From the NCBI RefSeq assembly GCF_008831285.2, contig NC_045138.2, forward strand, positions 20,495,934-20,559,933: a DNA stretch of 64,000 nucleotides. The letters run 5' to 3'. This DNA comes from Nymphaea colorata. Taxonomy: Eukaryota > Streptophyta > Magnoliopsida > Nymphaeales > Nymphaeaceae. Shown here piece after piece: positions 1 through 12,400 of this stretch. The notes below the pieces were generated by a model. That model was given only the letters and a program-made list of their open reading frames with translations, ran no database searches and had not been told where the DNA came from. Both the position numbers and the translations under genes were made by a program. The stretch's first letter is position 1; each line of letters opens with the position of its first letter.

Positions 1-133
1 TTTTTAGGATTTTTATTCTTTCTAAATTTGCCAAGATTTTCTCAAAATTTTCCACTGAAAAATACCCGAGAAAAATATTTCTAATATTTTCTTGAAAATG
101 GTATCTTTGACAATGATTAAAACATTTACCATG

Positions 134-972
134 TTGTCTCTTTTGTTTTTTCTCTTGAACAACATAATACAAACAAAATATGATAGAGAGTAATGGGTTA
201 TCGTGATTTAAGATTAATACGTGCAGATGCTTTCAACGTACAAAATAAATTGCAAGTCGCTTATTTCATATGAATCATTTAAAGAATGTACAAAATAAAT
301 TGCAAGTTGCTTATGTCATATGAATCATTAATGTTGGAAGGAAAATGAGTGTTTGTTGTACCTACAAACTGGGTCAACATGGGCCAACTTAAGGTATGAA
401 GACTAAACATCTCATATCAGGAGGGAAAAAGGAATTGAAGATCAAAGTCAGCATCAGGTAGCAATGCAAGAGCATTGATACCCTTCGAACTTCATATTTT
501 ATCAATCCTATCCATTAAAACAATATATGTATCACATCAAAGCGTCCTACATTTATTTCATGCATATAATGCATCAACATTTTTATGCATTATATGCATG
601 AAATAAATGTAGGATGCCTTGATGTGTGATGCATACATTGTCTTAATTGTTAGGATTGATAAATATGGAACTTGAAGAATATCAATGCTCTTGCATGGCA
701 ACCGGATGCTGATCATAATCTTCAATTTCTTCTTCCCTCATATGAGACATCTAATCTTCATGTCATAAGATGGCTCATATCTACCCAAGTCATATAGGCT
801 CATTTTCCTTCCAATATTAATCATTCATGTGAATTAAGCAGTTTATGTACAATTTATTAAGTTTGTACATTGAAACCATCTACATGTCTTGATCTTAAAT
901 TACAATAGCCCATTAATTTGTGTCATATTTTCCTTGTATTATGTTCTTCAAAAAGAAAACAAAAGAGAGATT
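134..972. mobile_element. Fold-back (long inverted repeat) element, about 0.84 kb
   Basis: The left arm (about 134-574) is the diverged reverse complement of the right arm (585-972) around a ten-base loop at 575-584. The innermost 30 bases on each side (545-574 and 585-614) match perfectly and include TTTCATGCATATAATGCAT. The arms can be followed outward with scattered mismatches to the TCTCTTTT / AAAAGAGA pair. The left arm is longer because it contains a tandem duplication of about 49 bases (239-281 and 288-330). No coding frame is visible. It is a non-autonomous fold-back or hairpin MITE. I could not settle a target-site duplication. It may lie inside an OGG1 intron if that gene continues leftward. 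Confidence 0.8.
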
Positions 973-1454
973 GTTAATTCAGCCTCTTTCTCTTATTTGT
1001 TTCGAATGGGGTTTAGCATACACCTACTAACTGTGTAGAGGGACTATGCATAGAAGAGTTGTGTACAGGAGCTGTGTAGAGGAGTTGTGTTGTGTTGCAC
1101 TGTGAAGGAGCTGCACAGATTTTCTATGTTTCATGCACACACAAAGGAAAAACTCAAACAACGTTTTATGAGGGCATATTTGTCACTTTGAATAACATCC
1201 CCTTCTTTTCCATCCCAAGTTATCCATTTTAAGGGGGATTGAAAATAAACCAAAAACTCCTTTCCTTTCTCTCCTTTCCATTCCTCTCCTCTCAACCATA
1301 CTTTTACATACTCTTTCATCTGCCTCCTCCATTTCCCTTCATCCAAACACCTTTACCCTATCCTTTCCTTTTTCATTTATTTCTTTCCATCCAAACAAGG
1401 TGTGGGAGAAACTCATTTAACAACAAAATCACCGTGGAGGTAAAATGCTTTAGG

Positions 1455-1532
1455 AGAATGAAAAACTCAATAACATCTTAGTATTTCACAATGCGAATGA
1501 AAAACTCAATAACATCTTAGTATTTCACAATG
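1455..1532. repeat. Two-copy 39-base direct tandem repeat
   Basis: The unit starting GAATGAAAAACTCAATAAC occurs at 1455-1493 and again at 1494-1532 with essentially no difference, which suggests a recent local duplication. The surrounding stretch 973-2047 has no recognised exon; it is AT-rich with homopolymer runs (for example 1680-1830). Confidence 0.8.
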
Positions 1533-2047
1533 CAAGAACACACCAGATTCCTCAAGAAGAACACTATAGAGTCATCCGATAGAAATCAATGATATACATT
1601 TTCCTTATCTTAGGTCAAAAGCATTAAGGAAACATGCCTTTTCGAAAAAAAGGACCATTTTATACATCAAAAGTAGGTCAATGGAAAAAAAAACAAACAA
1701 AAAAACACGTTTTTTCACATTTTTTGGTGTTTGTTTTGTTTATTATTGTATTTTTATTTTTGCATCTTTCACGTTCTATTTTTAGGATTTTTTTCTATTC
1801 TTTTAATTCGTCCAAATTTTCCTGAGTTTCCTGAGAAAATAACTCTGTCGCATTATAGACAAGAAAACTTAGCTGTTTAAAACCCATAAATAATATTTTT
1901 CACAAATAATAATGGGTTAAAGCATGTCACAAACATGAAACAGCATTAAGATGGATCCAATGGAAGTCACTTTAGTCCAAAAATAACAGCTGATGCTCAA
2001 CATTTTCTCTGCAGAGGAAGTTAAAATACCAAAGCTTTAACGGTTAC

Positions 2048-4091
2048 CTGCCATACATGTGTATCAACTGGAACAGCTTGATTCTGATCAAGAGAAAAAA
2101 GAGCCACACAAGCAGCCACCTTAGGACCTATTCCAGGTAACGTGCACAAGCTTGCCGTAGCCTCTTGGAGTTCCAACTTTCGAAGAGATGACAGCCACTC
2201 TACACCGCCACCAGGTTTTGATAACAAAGCCTTTACTGTGCCAGCTATATAGCGGGCCCTATGATAAACAGCATGTTTTTTTGTGTATGTTACAACAAAA
2301 ATCCTAATTGAACAAATATCAACAACATTTGCAGGATTAAACGTGCAATCCAGAGTGTGAGATCTTATCAAGTCTAGGCATAAGAAAAAGAAAAAGAAAA
2401 AACTACAGTTGGAACCCAAGCCCTTCCCATAAAATGTGAAATCCAATGTGTGAGATCTTATCAAGTCTAGGGTGCAAGTAGAAAAAGTAAAATGTTAAGA
2501 CTAGAACTCATGAAAAAGAAAAAGTCTAGAAATGTTAAGACTAGAACTCATGAAAAAGAAAAAGTCTAGAGCTCATGAAAAAGAAAAAGAAATTATCATG
2601 AACCCAAGTCCTTTAGAGAGAGAGAGTTTTTCCTACAGCCTCCTGATGATATGCAGTTGGTCAATCGTTAGTTTTGGTCATGATAGCAACCAAAATGCAT
2701 CATGCTCTTGGAGTTGAAACCAGGGAGCAAAATCCGAAAACAAATGCATCTTTTATATCCCAATTATCAAAATGCAGCATTGGCTATTATTGTACTCCTT
2801 GGCACCTGCTCCAACAGGCAACAGAGCCTGAGTGTTATAAGACTGGAAACAATCCCAATTTCCAGAATGCAGCATTCGCTATTATAATACTCATTGGCTA
2901 TTTATCCAAACACGCAAGTAGGTTTGCCTGTGAATATGACTTGAAGTATAAAAGGGTCAAGACTGCCAGAGATCCTAACCAATCAAAGAAACGATCAACA
3001 TTTAAAAAAGATGCAAACAGCACTTAAAAAGCCTCGAGGAAGCACACCCAACTTGCGCTTTTTTGATAAAATAACTGTTCGAGTTTGAACCAGTTTGAAC
3101 CAGCGGCCTTCAAACTCAAGTCAGCATCACCTTACTCCTCAGTTTCATCATCTGTAGGCTAAGAGTGTTTGTCGCCTCCTTTCAAATTTCGCTAAACAGA
3201 AAATCGTAAATAGACTGACGAAGATCTTACAAACTTCAACTCGTCATCACCAACAAGGCAATAAGAATCCAAGATATCAAACCAAATAAGAGCTTTCATC
3301 AACAAAAATCCAACTACATACCGGTAACCAAACCCCGCATTCCGCAGTCGCTCTTCGGAGACATGCGCCAATTCCTCTAAAGAAGGGAATTCGTAGAAAT
3401 CAAACCCACCAACCGAGCCCAAGGGACTACCAAACGAGGAAAGGTGATCAACCATCTTGGTGATCCTCCCAATATTGTTATTGGAAGAACAGATGAATTG
3501 AAACAGGCACTCTAACGGGTCCTGTCTTAGAACTCGAATACCGGCCACATGTGGAGCCAAAGCTGCGAACCTAGAATCCGCCTCAACGAAGCCTGCCCAC
3601 ATCTCCTTCGTTGATATCTTAAGATTCAGGTAGTCTATCAGTGCTTTCTCTGCAACAAGGGAGTTGGTTCTCGAGAAATGTAAGAAGTACCCAACATCGT
3701 TGTCGAGCTGTTTGAGCGAGAAGAGATGAGATTTAACAACGCCTGTGAACTGTGAAGGCCCCGTTTGCTTCCATCTGAAGGTCTGACCGGTGAGGAGCGT
3801 GAGGGGAAGGGAGAGCTCAGAACGCTCGACGTTGAGGGGCGTCCATTCGAAGTCGGGGGAGGCCAAGAAGCCATTCAGGGAAGGAAGATTCTTGTTGGCC
3901 TCGCCTGGAGGAGCGGAGAAATGGGGAGCTAAAGCCTTTCTGGTTTTGAGTCTGGCCGGTGGAGAGGTCGACTGGAGAGAGATTTTGATGGTTCTGGAAC
4001 TTGCTCGAGAGAGCGATGGGGAATGGCGTGACGGAGGTGGAGGGGTGGAAGAGAGCCGGTTTGCCGGCTTTACAGGCTTTGGCCTCTTCAT
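2048..4091 (-). CDS. OGG1: 8-oxoguanine DNA glycosylase/AP lyase (OGG1), exons 1-2; 3' end not in window
   Basis: This enzyme removes 8-oxoguanine from DNA paired with C and nicks the abasic site (base-excision repair). Exon 1 is 4091-3322 (256 codons plus two bases) and exon 2 is 2258-2048 (70 codons after the split Arg). The join reads GFGYR-ARYI, with a GTATGT donor and a TAG acceptor. The first ~75 residues are basic, Ser/Pro-rich and probably a targeting or disordered tail. The family core follows: GQTFRWKQ, FICSSNNNIGRI (the Asn cluster that contacts the opposite cytosine), then the HhH-GPD signature LPGIGPKVAACV with the catalytic Lys at about residue 303, and VPVDTHVWQ with the essential Asp at about 322. 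Exon 2 ends CAG|GTAACC in phase 0. The expected last 60-90 residues are missing. The start MKRPKP was chosen as the first Met after the C/CT-rich leader; the open frame upstream to 4295 looks untranslated. Confidence 0.93.
2343..2590. repeat. Short repeats in OGG1 intron 1
   Basis: Two copies of TGTGAGATCTTATCAAGTCTAG lie near 2357 and 2449, truncated here as a motif, and a 40-base unit (GTTAAGACTAGAACTCATG plus an A/G-rich tail) is tandemly repeated from about 2491 and 2531. The A/G-rich tail GAAAAAGAAAAAG recurs throughout. The rest of intron 1 (2259-3321) shows no exon. Confidence 0.65.
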
Positions 4092-4097
4092 GCAGAC

Positions 4098-4148
4098 AGA
4101 GAGAGAGAGAGAGAAAGAGAGAGAGGTGGGGGGGGGGGGGGGGGGGGG
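4098..4148. repeat. GA microsatellite plus 21-base G run in OGG1 5' leader
   Basis: On the plus strand there is a (GA)n-like tract at 4098-4125 followed by an uninterrupted run of 21 G at 4128-4148. On the OGG1 strand this becomes C21 followed by a CT-rich tract, ending just upstream of the start codon at 4091. It would be part of the 5' untranslated leader or core promoter. Confidence 0.9.
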
Positions 4149-4344
4149 AGTCCGGAAGTATTTCGCATCGAGCCTTATGGGAGAGCCTCCCAAAACCTTT
4201 TTATAGCTATAGAAGCAAACAAATTGGATAGTATTTGTATGAGGAAAATAATCTAAAACATGAAATTTCCATTGATAAGGATAAACTACGAACACCGAAT
4301 TCCCTGTGCCAATCCCTGTGCCAACCGCTAACTGCTCGTTTCAA

Positions 4345-4523
4345 GAAACTCCAAGTACGGTCCTCAAGTTAATTATCCAATATCTTGGAGTTTCCATTTT
4401 AGTTTTCAGAAGATTACATTTTCTTTTAACGGAAGAAACTCCAAGTACGGACCTCATGTTAATCATTTAATATCTTGCAGTTTCCACGTCATTTTCAGAA
4501 GATTACATTTTCTTTAACAGAAA
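4345..4523. repeat. 90-base direct tandem duplication upstream of OGG1
   Basis: The segment 4345-4434, beginning GAAACTCCAAGTACGG, is repeated at 4435-4523 with a few substitutions and ends in both copies with TTCAGAAGATTACATTTTCTTT. It sits about 250 bases upstream of the OGG1 start, so it may lie in the promoter. Confidence 0.85.
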
Positions 4524-7500
4524 TAAATTTCTTGATGTAGTTTCATTTCTTGGAGGCTTCAGAACAAAAGCTAGACGTTAACGACATCAAACCATCTTGT
4601 AAAAATATAATTTGTTTTTATGAGCTGACAATTTTGTGCGATTTAGCTTTCTATAATAGGGAGTGGCGACTTGAACCGGTCTCTTTTTGCTGGCTTCAAA
4701 AAATCATAGGCTAAAAAAAAACTATTTAGCAGCTTAGATTAAATAAAAAATTTTGAATTGATTAGCACAAGACTGCAGCTTCTTCTGTTACGGTAATAAG
4801 TTATCAACTTTTCTTACCACCGTAACGGCAAGCAATGGTGTAGTGAGAAGTGCAAAGGATGTCGAATTGAAGACCACTCGGATCAAATCTCACCATCAAC
4901 ATTCTTTTGCGTGAGCATGTTCCATGTCCTGGGTTCACCCTCAATTAAAAATAAGGCTGTCACTTTTCTTTTGTTCCAGCATCTCCATTATAAGCTTTCG
5001 TTTATTAGGGAAATAAACGACCAGAGTATAACTACATTGGAAAAAAGAATCAGCCGAATTGGGTGCAACAAGATAAAGACCAATCTGAAAACTATAACTC
5101 CGTTTACACCGTTGCCCATAAAGTGTAATCCTGGTGGTGCAAGTGTAACAGTAGCACTGCAGTACAAATATACGAGGCAATGGTTTTGAACCACAGATGC
5201 AAGTACGGAATAAAAAAAAAATCAAAACAGCAATGGAGGCAGTACTTGAGGCATGAATATATGCCATGTACTTTAGGGAAACAAGGTTGCATGGAAGCTT
5301 CGACCTTCAGCTGGATGGTTGGCCTCCTCTGCTCACCCGAAAGTATGAAATCAAAAATCGAAATATTAAACTGTAAAATGTAATACTTGCACTTTTAATC
5401 AAGTTGGAAACCAGGGTTAACCGAACGTCTTTTTGGCTAACTGATGCTTACTTTAACGCTTTAGACTAAAATTTCCAATCATAGCTTCTTATGGTCCTCG
5501 GGAGCAGCAGCATGCCCGCAGGCAAATCATTACACTATTAGCAGGGAAGGACGCGACGGGAGAAACTTAACGGCCATCATGTATCTGACCGGATTCTGAC
5601 TCCCATAAGCAAGTTGAATGACAATTAATGGTCTAATAGGTTCGGCCATGCCTACGGCTTTACAGACCACAAAGCTACATAATGGCGATATGCACTTCCT
5701 GCGCGTATACATGCATGTACATGCACACGCACACGTACATACATACACATGCACACAATCTTTTCTTCACAAGGTAATAACACAATGACTCGAAGATATC
5801 TAGGTGTCTACCCTTGTACTCTGCCATTACAACTTTTGATGAACAAATGCTTTAATTGCTTTGAATATACATGCGACAGGAGTCGCGCTTTTGCAGTTTC
5901 ATGTGCATCAATACAGGCCTTCATGTGAACCATGTCATACATGATACATTTGCAGGGAAATTGCCTAATGTAAGAAGAAAATGCACACCGTTTTTCTGGG
6001 GGACAATGGCTTTCTACCTTTTGTACAGGCACTCTGATTGTCGACTTCAAATTATCATCAAGCTGAAGAAATCCAAAAATAGTCTTCACCCACGACTGGA
6101 AAGCATCTTCAAGTTTGCAGAGCACAATAGTTATACATTGAACAGGATGTAGTCAATTCTCCGGGTATGTTGTCCAAACATGTAGCTCTGCTTGGAAACT
6201 TGTTCAAGAAATCAAACCACCGATGCCCATAGGACATCTTAATGTGCCTTGTCATCCGACTTGCCATGCGATGTAGCGCTGAAAAAGTGTCGCAGTGTCC
6301 ATGTTCTGTACCACCACAGGAATATTAGATCAAGAGCCCACTTACAACCCACTTACCAATGACGAAGTTATTCTACTGGAAGCCAGAAGCTCCACAAATA
6401 AAATAAAACAAAATAAATAATAAGAGAGAGAGAGAGAGAGAAGAAAGCAAAAGAAAAAAGAGAGAGAATGCAGCTAATCGCCCACATGCTATGCCAAGGT
6501 TACAACGATAGTTGTCATCCAACATGTCAATATAAGGAGACTAAATGTCACAAACACTAAATTAATGTAGTCATATTTTTTTCACCATATTTTTATAGTT
6601 CGAGTATTTTGTTCCATTTCATCTGGCTGCCAGGTGCTTCTCGTTATGTACATTGTTTCCAAATTGTTGGGAGATTTTAGCCATTCTTTCTACACCAAGA
6701 TTTGCATTTTGGCCACAAGAATAGCACGCACTACCTCCAGATATATTTACCTGACATTCAGGCCGATCAATTTTGTGTGGAATGAACCACTTGGCATAAC
6801 ATTTGTTCCACCAAAAGGAATAACTTGATTATCCAATTTGTGAACTCTGCCCTGATCCTCATGCCACTAAAACAATTATAACTATGAAATAATATTTTCA
6901 GATTTCAAAAATTCCCAAGTCACGTCTTGTAGTAATTGCATTGCAATTTTCTTATTGCATGGCCTGAATCTTTCAACTGTGGGCCTGTCTCCTGCTTTAC
7001 ATATTCAATTGGCATATTAAGTTTTGGACTTCAAGAAAGGTGATTGTGCCATTTAGATTGCTCAATCTCTTGTGAAAGAGATTCCACACAAGAATCTTTC
7101 TTACAATCGTTTTAACAAATCACACACAGTTCAATGGTTAATCAAATCCTCTCATCCATAACTGCAACTTGAGTTCAAGTATTGAGCTAAAAATACATAT
7201 GCAACATGTTCAACAATTAATTTCGTGAGACAACAGGAAAGATTGCCAAAGTTCCTAAACCACTCTACTTGGTGGAGTAAAATATACTTTATTAGTTGGA
7301 CTATCTGCAGTTGAATTAAAGCTACAACCATCTCTCCATTCTAGCTGCTTACCAACTTCCAAGTAAACATCAAAGATCACACACATGCATTTTTGCAATC
7401 GATACAGGACTTGAAATGTGATAAATGAGACACTGCAATACCAGTAGCCCAAGATGGTGGCTTCAAGCAATTTCAATACACCAGATATAGAATTATTTGA

Positions 7501-8095
7501 CAACAAACCTTCCAAATAAAAAATATATATAATTTGAAAATTACTTAGGCAGAATATAGGTATTTTAAGCTGAATGTCATGTGTACTGCCTATCAAAAAC
7601 TGCTAGGAGGTCAACCTGCAAGTATGTTTCTGTATTGTTTAGGTAAGTTGAGGCTTGAACCTGACAGGTCTAGACTGAGGCCTTTTGTGATGGTGCAATC
7701 TGATCACAGACCTACATAGTTCATTTTCAATACATAGAAGACTTAAATACATGTTGAAACAACAATCAACAGATCCAACATAATATAAATTATGCATGGG
7801 AAATAACAAAAACTCCAAAAAAATCCTACTAGGTGCTGGTGCTTTGTAGATAAAGATATCAGCTGTTTGTGCAAAAAAACAATCACAATTACACATAATG
7901 TCATGATACCTATTACTCAGCAAGCAAAGCTAAAATGATGGTTAAACACTTCACATGAAAAGCATCAGTGTCACAATTACAGAACCAAGTCGAAATAGTT
8001 ACAAATGCTGGAAGCACGTAAAGTCCTGGCAATGTGATGAACATCCACATTCTTGACCAACATCAAGAGGGAAAAAGAATAGGGCAAGTATCTTC
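4524..8095. other. Spacer between OGG1 promoter and EI24 3' end; no firm gene
   Basis: Open frames of 60-110 codons occur on both strands (for example minus 4941-5267 and 5808-6125), but none resembles a family I know, and they lack consistent splice junctions. A GA tract is at 6424-6440. The part next to 8095 probably contains the EI24 3' untranslated region or a last intron and exon (see the candidate at 6239-6278). The spacer may also contain the OGG1 distal promoter. Confidence 0.5.
6239..6278 (-). CDS. EI24: Candidate terminal exon of EI24 (tentative)
   Basis: If the strong donor after 8100 is used, exon 9 ends in phase 2 and needs one more base. At 6278 a CTTTTTCAG acceptor is followed by a frame-compatible stretch of 13 codons (ATSHGKSDDKAH, after the split Ala) and a TAA. 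The hydrophilic tail with charged residues would suit a cytosolic C-terminus. This rests on frame and acceptor only; I know no family match for the peptide, and other acceptors in the same spacer are possible. Confidence 0.2.
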
Positions 8096-9443
8096 TTACG
8101 CTAAGATATCGACAGCATAAAACACTGGGATCTTCACAGGTTCTCTGCTTCCCATCATTTTTCCATGAGAAAGAATTAATTGCCTCTCCTGAGTCCCAGT
8201 TGCTGAGAGCACAAACTGGGAGCACATTACAAGGGCAGAAGTTACACTAACAAACCAATCCAGACAAACTTAGGGATGTAAATAGATGAATACTACCAGT
8301 CTGATTAACCATATATTGCATAACTGGAGACAAGGTCACATCAGATGTAGAAAATATGATAATGAATCCAAATCCATCAGATTCAGTGAGAAAATTTTAT
8401 ATATATTCAAGACATATTCAAGTCTGAGCAAGAACCATATCTGGAGCGGATGTCAGAAAATGTTCGAGACAGTATTTGGAATGAGTTTCTCATACTCGAG
8501 GATTTATCAAGGATTTGAAATAATCTGAAATTTCTCCACATTTCCAGAGAGTACAAGTAGATCTTAACTACTGCAAACATGACAACCATGATTCCTCTGG
8601 CATTATTTTGAAAATTGCAATATTATCACCAAAAAAAATATCATTTAAATTGAGGAAATATCATATAGTATCTTCAACGTATCACCACCCAAAAGGATAT
8701 TGTGACATTTCTTCTATTATAAAAGATCCTTTTGTGTGTACTTTAAGCGTGTGTTTTCCACTTATTTGTTTCTTTTAAAATTTTAAAAACTACTTTGAAT
8801 ATATCAGTATCTTTGTTTTCCATAATTTCATAATCTATTATTACTTTCGCATATTCTTAAATTTCACTAATTTCCAAGACATTCCTGAGATTTTCTAAGA
8901 ACAACACATAAATGCATTTTTTAGGGCTCAGAATAGATTAATGGTGGAATGATCCCTCTCCTTTATGAATCTTCCACGAATCTACAGATGGTTTACCCTC
9001 CCTATTTTGAGTATGGCCTTAACTTGAAAAACGTCACAGCACTAAAATTTTCTATTCTGTGTGCAGATTATTGCATGTCTATTTTTATAGAAGAAGACAT
9101 GCGCTTTGAAAAAATCATGTAACTAACAAAAAGCTATTGCAAAGGGCTGATACATTAAAAAGTAACTAATGGAGGCCTCACATTACATAAAATTGTAGCA
9201 ACCAAAACTATGTCACATGGGTGCCTCTAAAGAGCTGCCACACCCCCAACGACATGAAATGAGTGCTGGTGCTGGTGCTGCTCTGACATGGCATGTCCAC
9301 TGCAGTCAAACGAACTAGGCCAAAACTGACCATTTTAGATGCATATCTGACTAAACTAGTCCTAGTACAAATGTTTATAATCACTAACATGTAAATATAG
9401 ATAAATAAAGCTATTAAACAGTTAAATAACTATATAATAGACT

Positions 9444-9474
<31 letters not shown>

Positions 9475-12400
9475 AGCAAGCATGTAAATAATAAGAAAAA
9501 TAACTACACTCACCCATTTTATAATCCAAATGTCACAAAAGAAAGAGAAAAGAGAGCGGTGACAAAGAGAAGAATAAGATGAAAAGGAAGGAAAAACAAA
9601 AGCTGCAAATCCCAAGTAAAGAATTGAGTACCACCTTAGAATATAAAAGAGATACAGAATCTATGAGAAATCCAAAAAAAATGAAAACGTTTTGCAAAAT
9701 ACATAGTGTTTAATGCAACGCTTGTTTAGAAAATGAAACTCAGAGGCCTGTTGTTAGAGCTCATCTATGCTGTCAAGAAGGGCCTAGGCGAGGGCTAGAC
9801 AAAAAAGGCAACCAATTTTTTTAAATTTTTTTAGTTATGTTAATATGTGTTGGCACCTATGGTGGACTTAGGCGACGAGTGTGGACTCATGCTTAGTTCA
9901 TGCCTAGGCGAGGCCTTAACAACATAGGAGCTCATAATGGTCAGCTACAGTCAATACTGAAAAGTTAAAAGGTTAATCTATAAAAAATCATATGGTCCTT
10001 TAAGTGCCTAGACATCACACATGGGGTACTCAGTACTCGATGCTTGACACTATCCAAAGTCTAAGCCTTTCTGGGAGATTCTTAACGAGTTTTAGCACTG
10101 GTGTTTGAAACAGCTGGATATAGACACTCTTAACTTAGAAATGGAAAGCTGAAGAAAATAAATTGAGTTCAATAATTTAGCAAGGTCAAAATACAAAAGC
10201 AGCATCAAATGACCAATAATAAACAGTTTATTGCCAAAAAAAAAGGAAAAGGATCTTAATTAAAATAAAAAAAAGTATAAGAAACAAAGAGACTTTTGAC
10301 ACGCTAAGAAAAAAACAAATTGACAAGGTCCAAATGATTTCAAAACAAGCTGCTCAGGTCTTGCATCTGTTGGCTAGGACCTAGAAGGTGCCTACTCTCT
10401 CTCTCTAAAGCACATGCATGTATACAAATAAGGTTTGCATTCCAACATGTGTGCCTGAAAATATTTAATCCATTCATAGAAAGATCCTAGATAAAGGGCT
10501 TCGCATACCAGGGGAAAGAGAATGGCCATGACTCCACCACTAACAAGTGGAGAGAAAAAGAAAATTGCCAAGGCACAGGGGCTACCTACAAAAGGAATAG
10601 AAATGTTAGAGTACGACCAGCTTTTTCGTATTGTATTTTGTAATAATGAATCAAGAACAGAGACAAATCTAGCCATGAAAACAAGCAAAGTGAAATGTCC
10701 AAGTAAAAATGAAATTGAAACAAGCTATTGGTAATAAGATAACTTGAAAACCAATGTCAAGCATTTCATTAGATGTACCATGTCCAAACTTGTTCACAAT
10801 CCATATCAAAGCATGCCCTAAAATGACCAAATTTACTATGCTTGGTACGTGCATCATATTGGATCTTAACAACTATTAAATTTCTTGATGTGCTTGCGTT
10901 CCTTATGTGAAGCAAACAAATGTGAAAATAGTCATCAAAAGGCACAAATAAGTACAGCCCTTTGTAGAAGCTACATAGATCTTTAGGAAGTTTCTTTAGT
11001 TTTAAGAATAAGGACATGTTCTCCAAATAAGCACAATATCAAATATTAGAAATACTGACAAATAAGTTGAAAACCATTTCAGATCAATTAACTTTTATCT
11101 TTGGTCAATTAGATGATTTCAGCTTAAAGGTAAAGGGAAAAGCAAGGAGACCACCATATGTATGCACTCTAAGAATGAATGTTTTAAGAGCACATTTGAG
11201 GCAGCCAAAGAGTATCTTCATTTGGGTGAATGTCCTTTCCAAGAATCCACCCTAACGAGGATGCAAAATATGCTAGTCGGAAGGGAATTTTGCATTTAAC
11301 TTCTTTCAGAATTGCATGGTTAACTATGAGTTTTTTATGGATCCTTCCCTTTCTCCGACACATACTGCATGACAACCATACCACAAGATCTTGCCATAGG
11401 AAAAGGCCTGTCCAAATGAACCAACATGACCTTATCTGCCAATGGCATCTTGCCATCCCACCACATTCAAACTAGTTAACAACATTCATCTTTTGAGGGA
11501 CTGAAATGCAGGAATACCTAGTAAAGTGTGAAAACAGGTTAGACAAATTTTACTCCTCCAGGCTAGTGATTCCCACCATTTTGTGGTAGTCAATATTGGT
11601 GTCAGTTGATTAGCAAAATTTGAGTTGAACTGGAAGTGAAGATTGGATTGATTGAGAAACTCCTCTGGAGCTATGAGTACACATGGTTGGCCATGAAACT
11701 TCTTTCTTACACTAGTTTCAATTCTTGACCTTATGTAAATTGCAAGAAGGTCAGTCCAAGAAGGAAGAGAATCAAATTCAAGGGGTTCCTAAAAAACATG
11801 GTAGAGGGGAAGTGCCTTCACTGTAATACATAACACCAAAAAGTTAAAAGAATATTTACCAAAACCTGCGAAGAAGGCCCAGTTTGTGTGGAAGAGCTCT
11901 AGCCTTTCTTTGCATCCAAAATCAGCAAGATTCCATTTATACCTAAAAGAATGGTAGACAACAAATCATAGTCACAAAAAACATTTTGTGTTTTAAATGG
12001 AAAGGTTTTTCTCAGGCATAATACAGTCAACTTGAAGAAAAGGGGAACGAAACAGGAAAAGTACAGTAAATTCTTAAAAACTTAAAAAATCTAAAAATTA
12101 GAAAAAAAATAAAGTGAGAAACTAATAACCTATGTCACATAGGTGCGGGGTGCCGGTGCCGGTGCCGTGCGGCACATCCCCAAAAATTTAGGTGTGACGG
12201 TACGGCGAGAATATTTATTTGTTATTATTAATTTATTGTTATAATATATATATATATATATATTGTTATTATTAATTTATTATTACAATATATATACACA
12301 CACACACACACACATATAAAAATTAAGAAATTTAGAGTGTACACTATAGTCTATACACTCTACATTACACACTTTATGGATAAATTATATATGAATATTA

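Noticed and set aside
3790-4231. Plus-strand frames of 76-138 codons
   Set aside because: They run antisense to OGG1 exon 1 and into the GA/G tract; the Arg/Glu and Gly runs come from the repeat.
4941-5267. Minus-strand frame of 108 codons with hydrophobic stretches
   Set aside because: No recognised family, overlapping frames of similar length on the same strand, no supported splice sites.
5808-6125. Minus-strand frame of 105 codons (LEDAFQSWVKTIFGFLQL)
   Set aside because: It looks exon-like at first, but I found no matching acceptor and no family; an internal GTAG could be a donor but leads nowhere clear.
6100-6320. About 70-codon minus-strand open stretch (ALHRMASRMTRHIKMSYGHR...)
   Set aside because: It is open without an early Met and overlaps the tentative EI24 last exon in another frame; no family resemblance.
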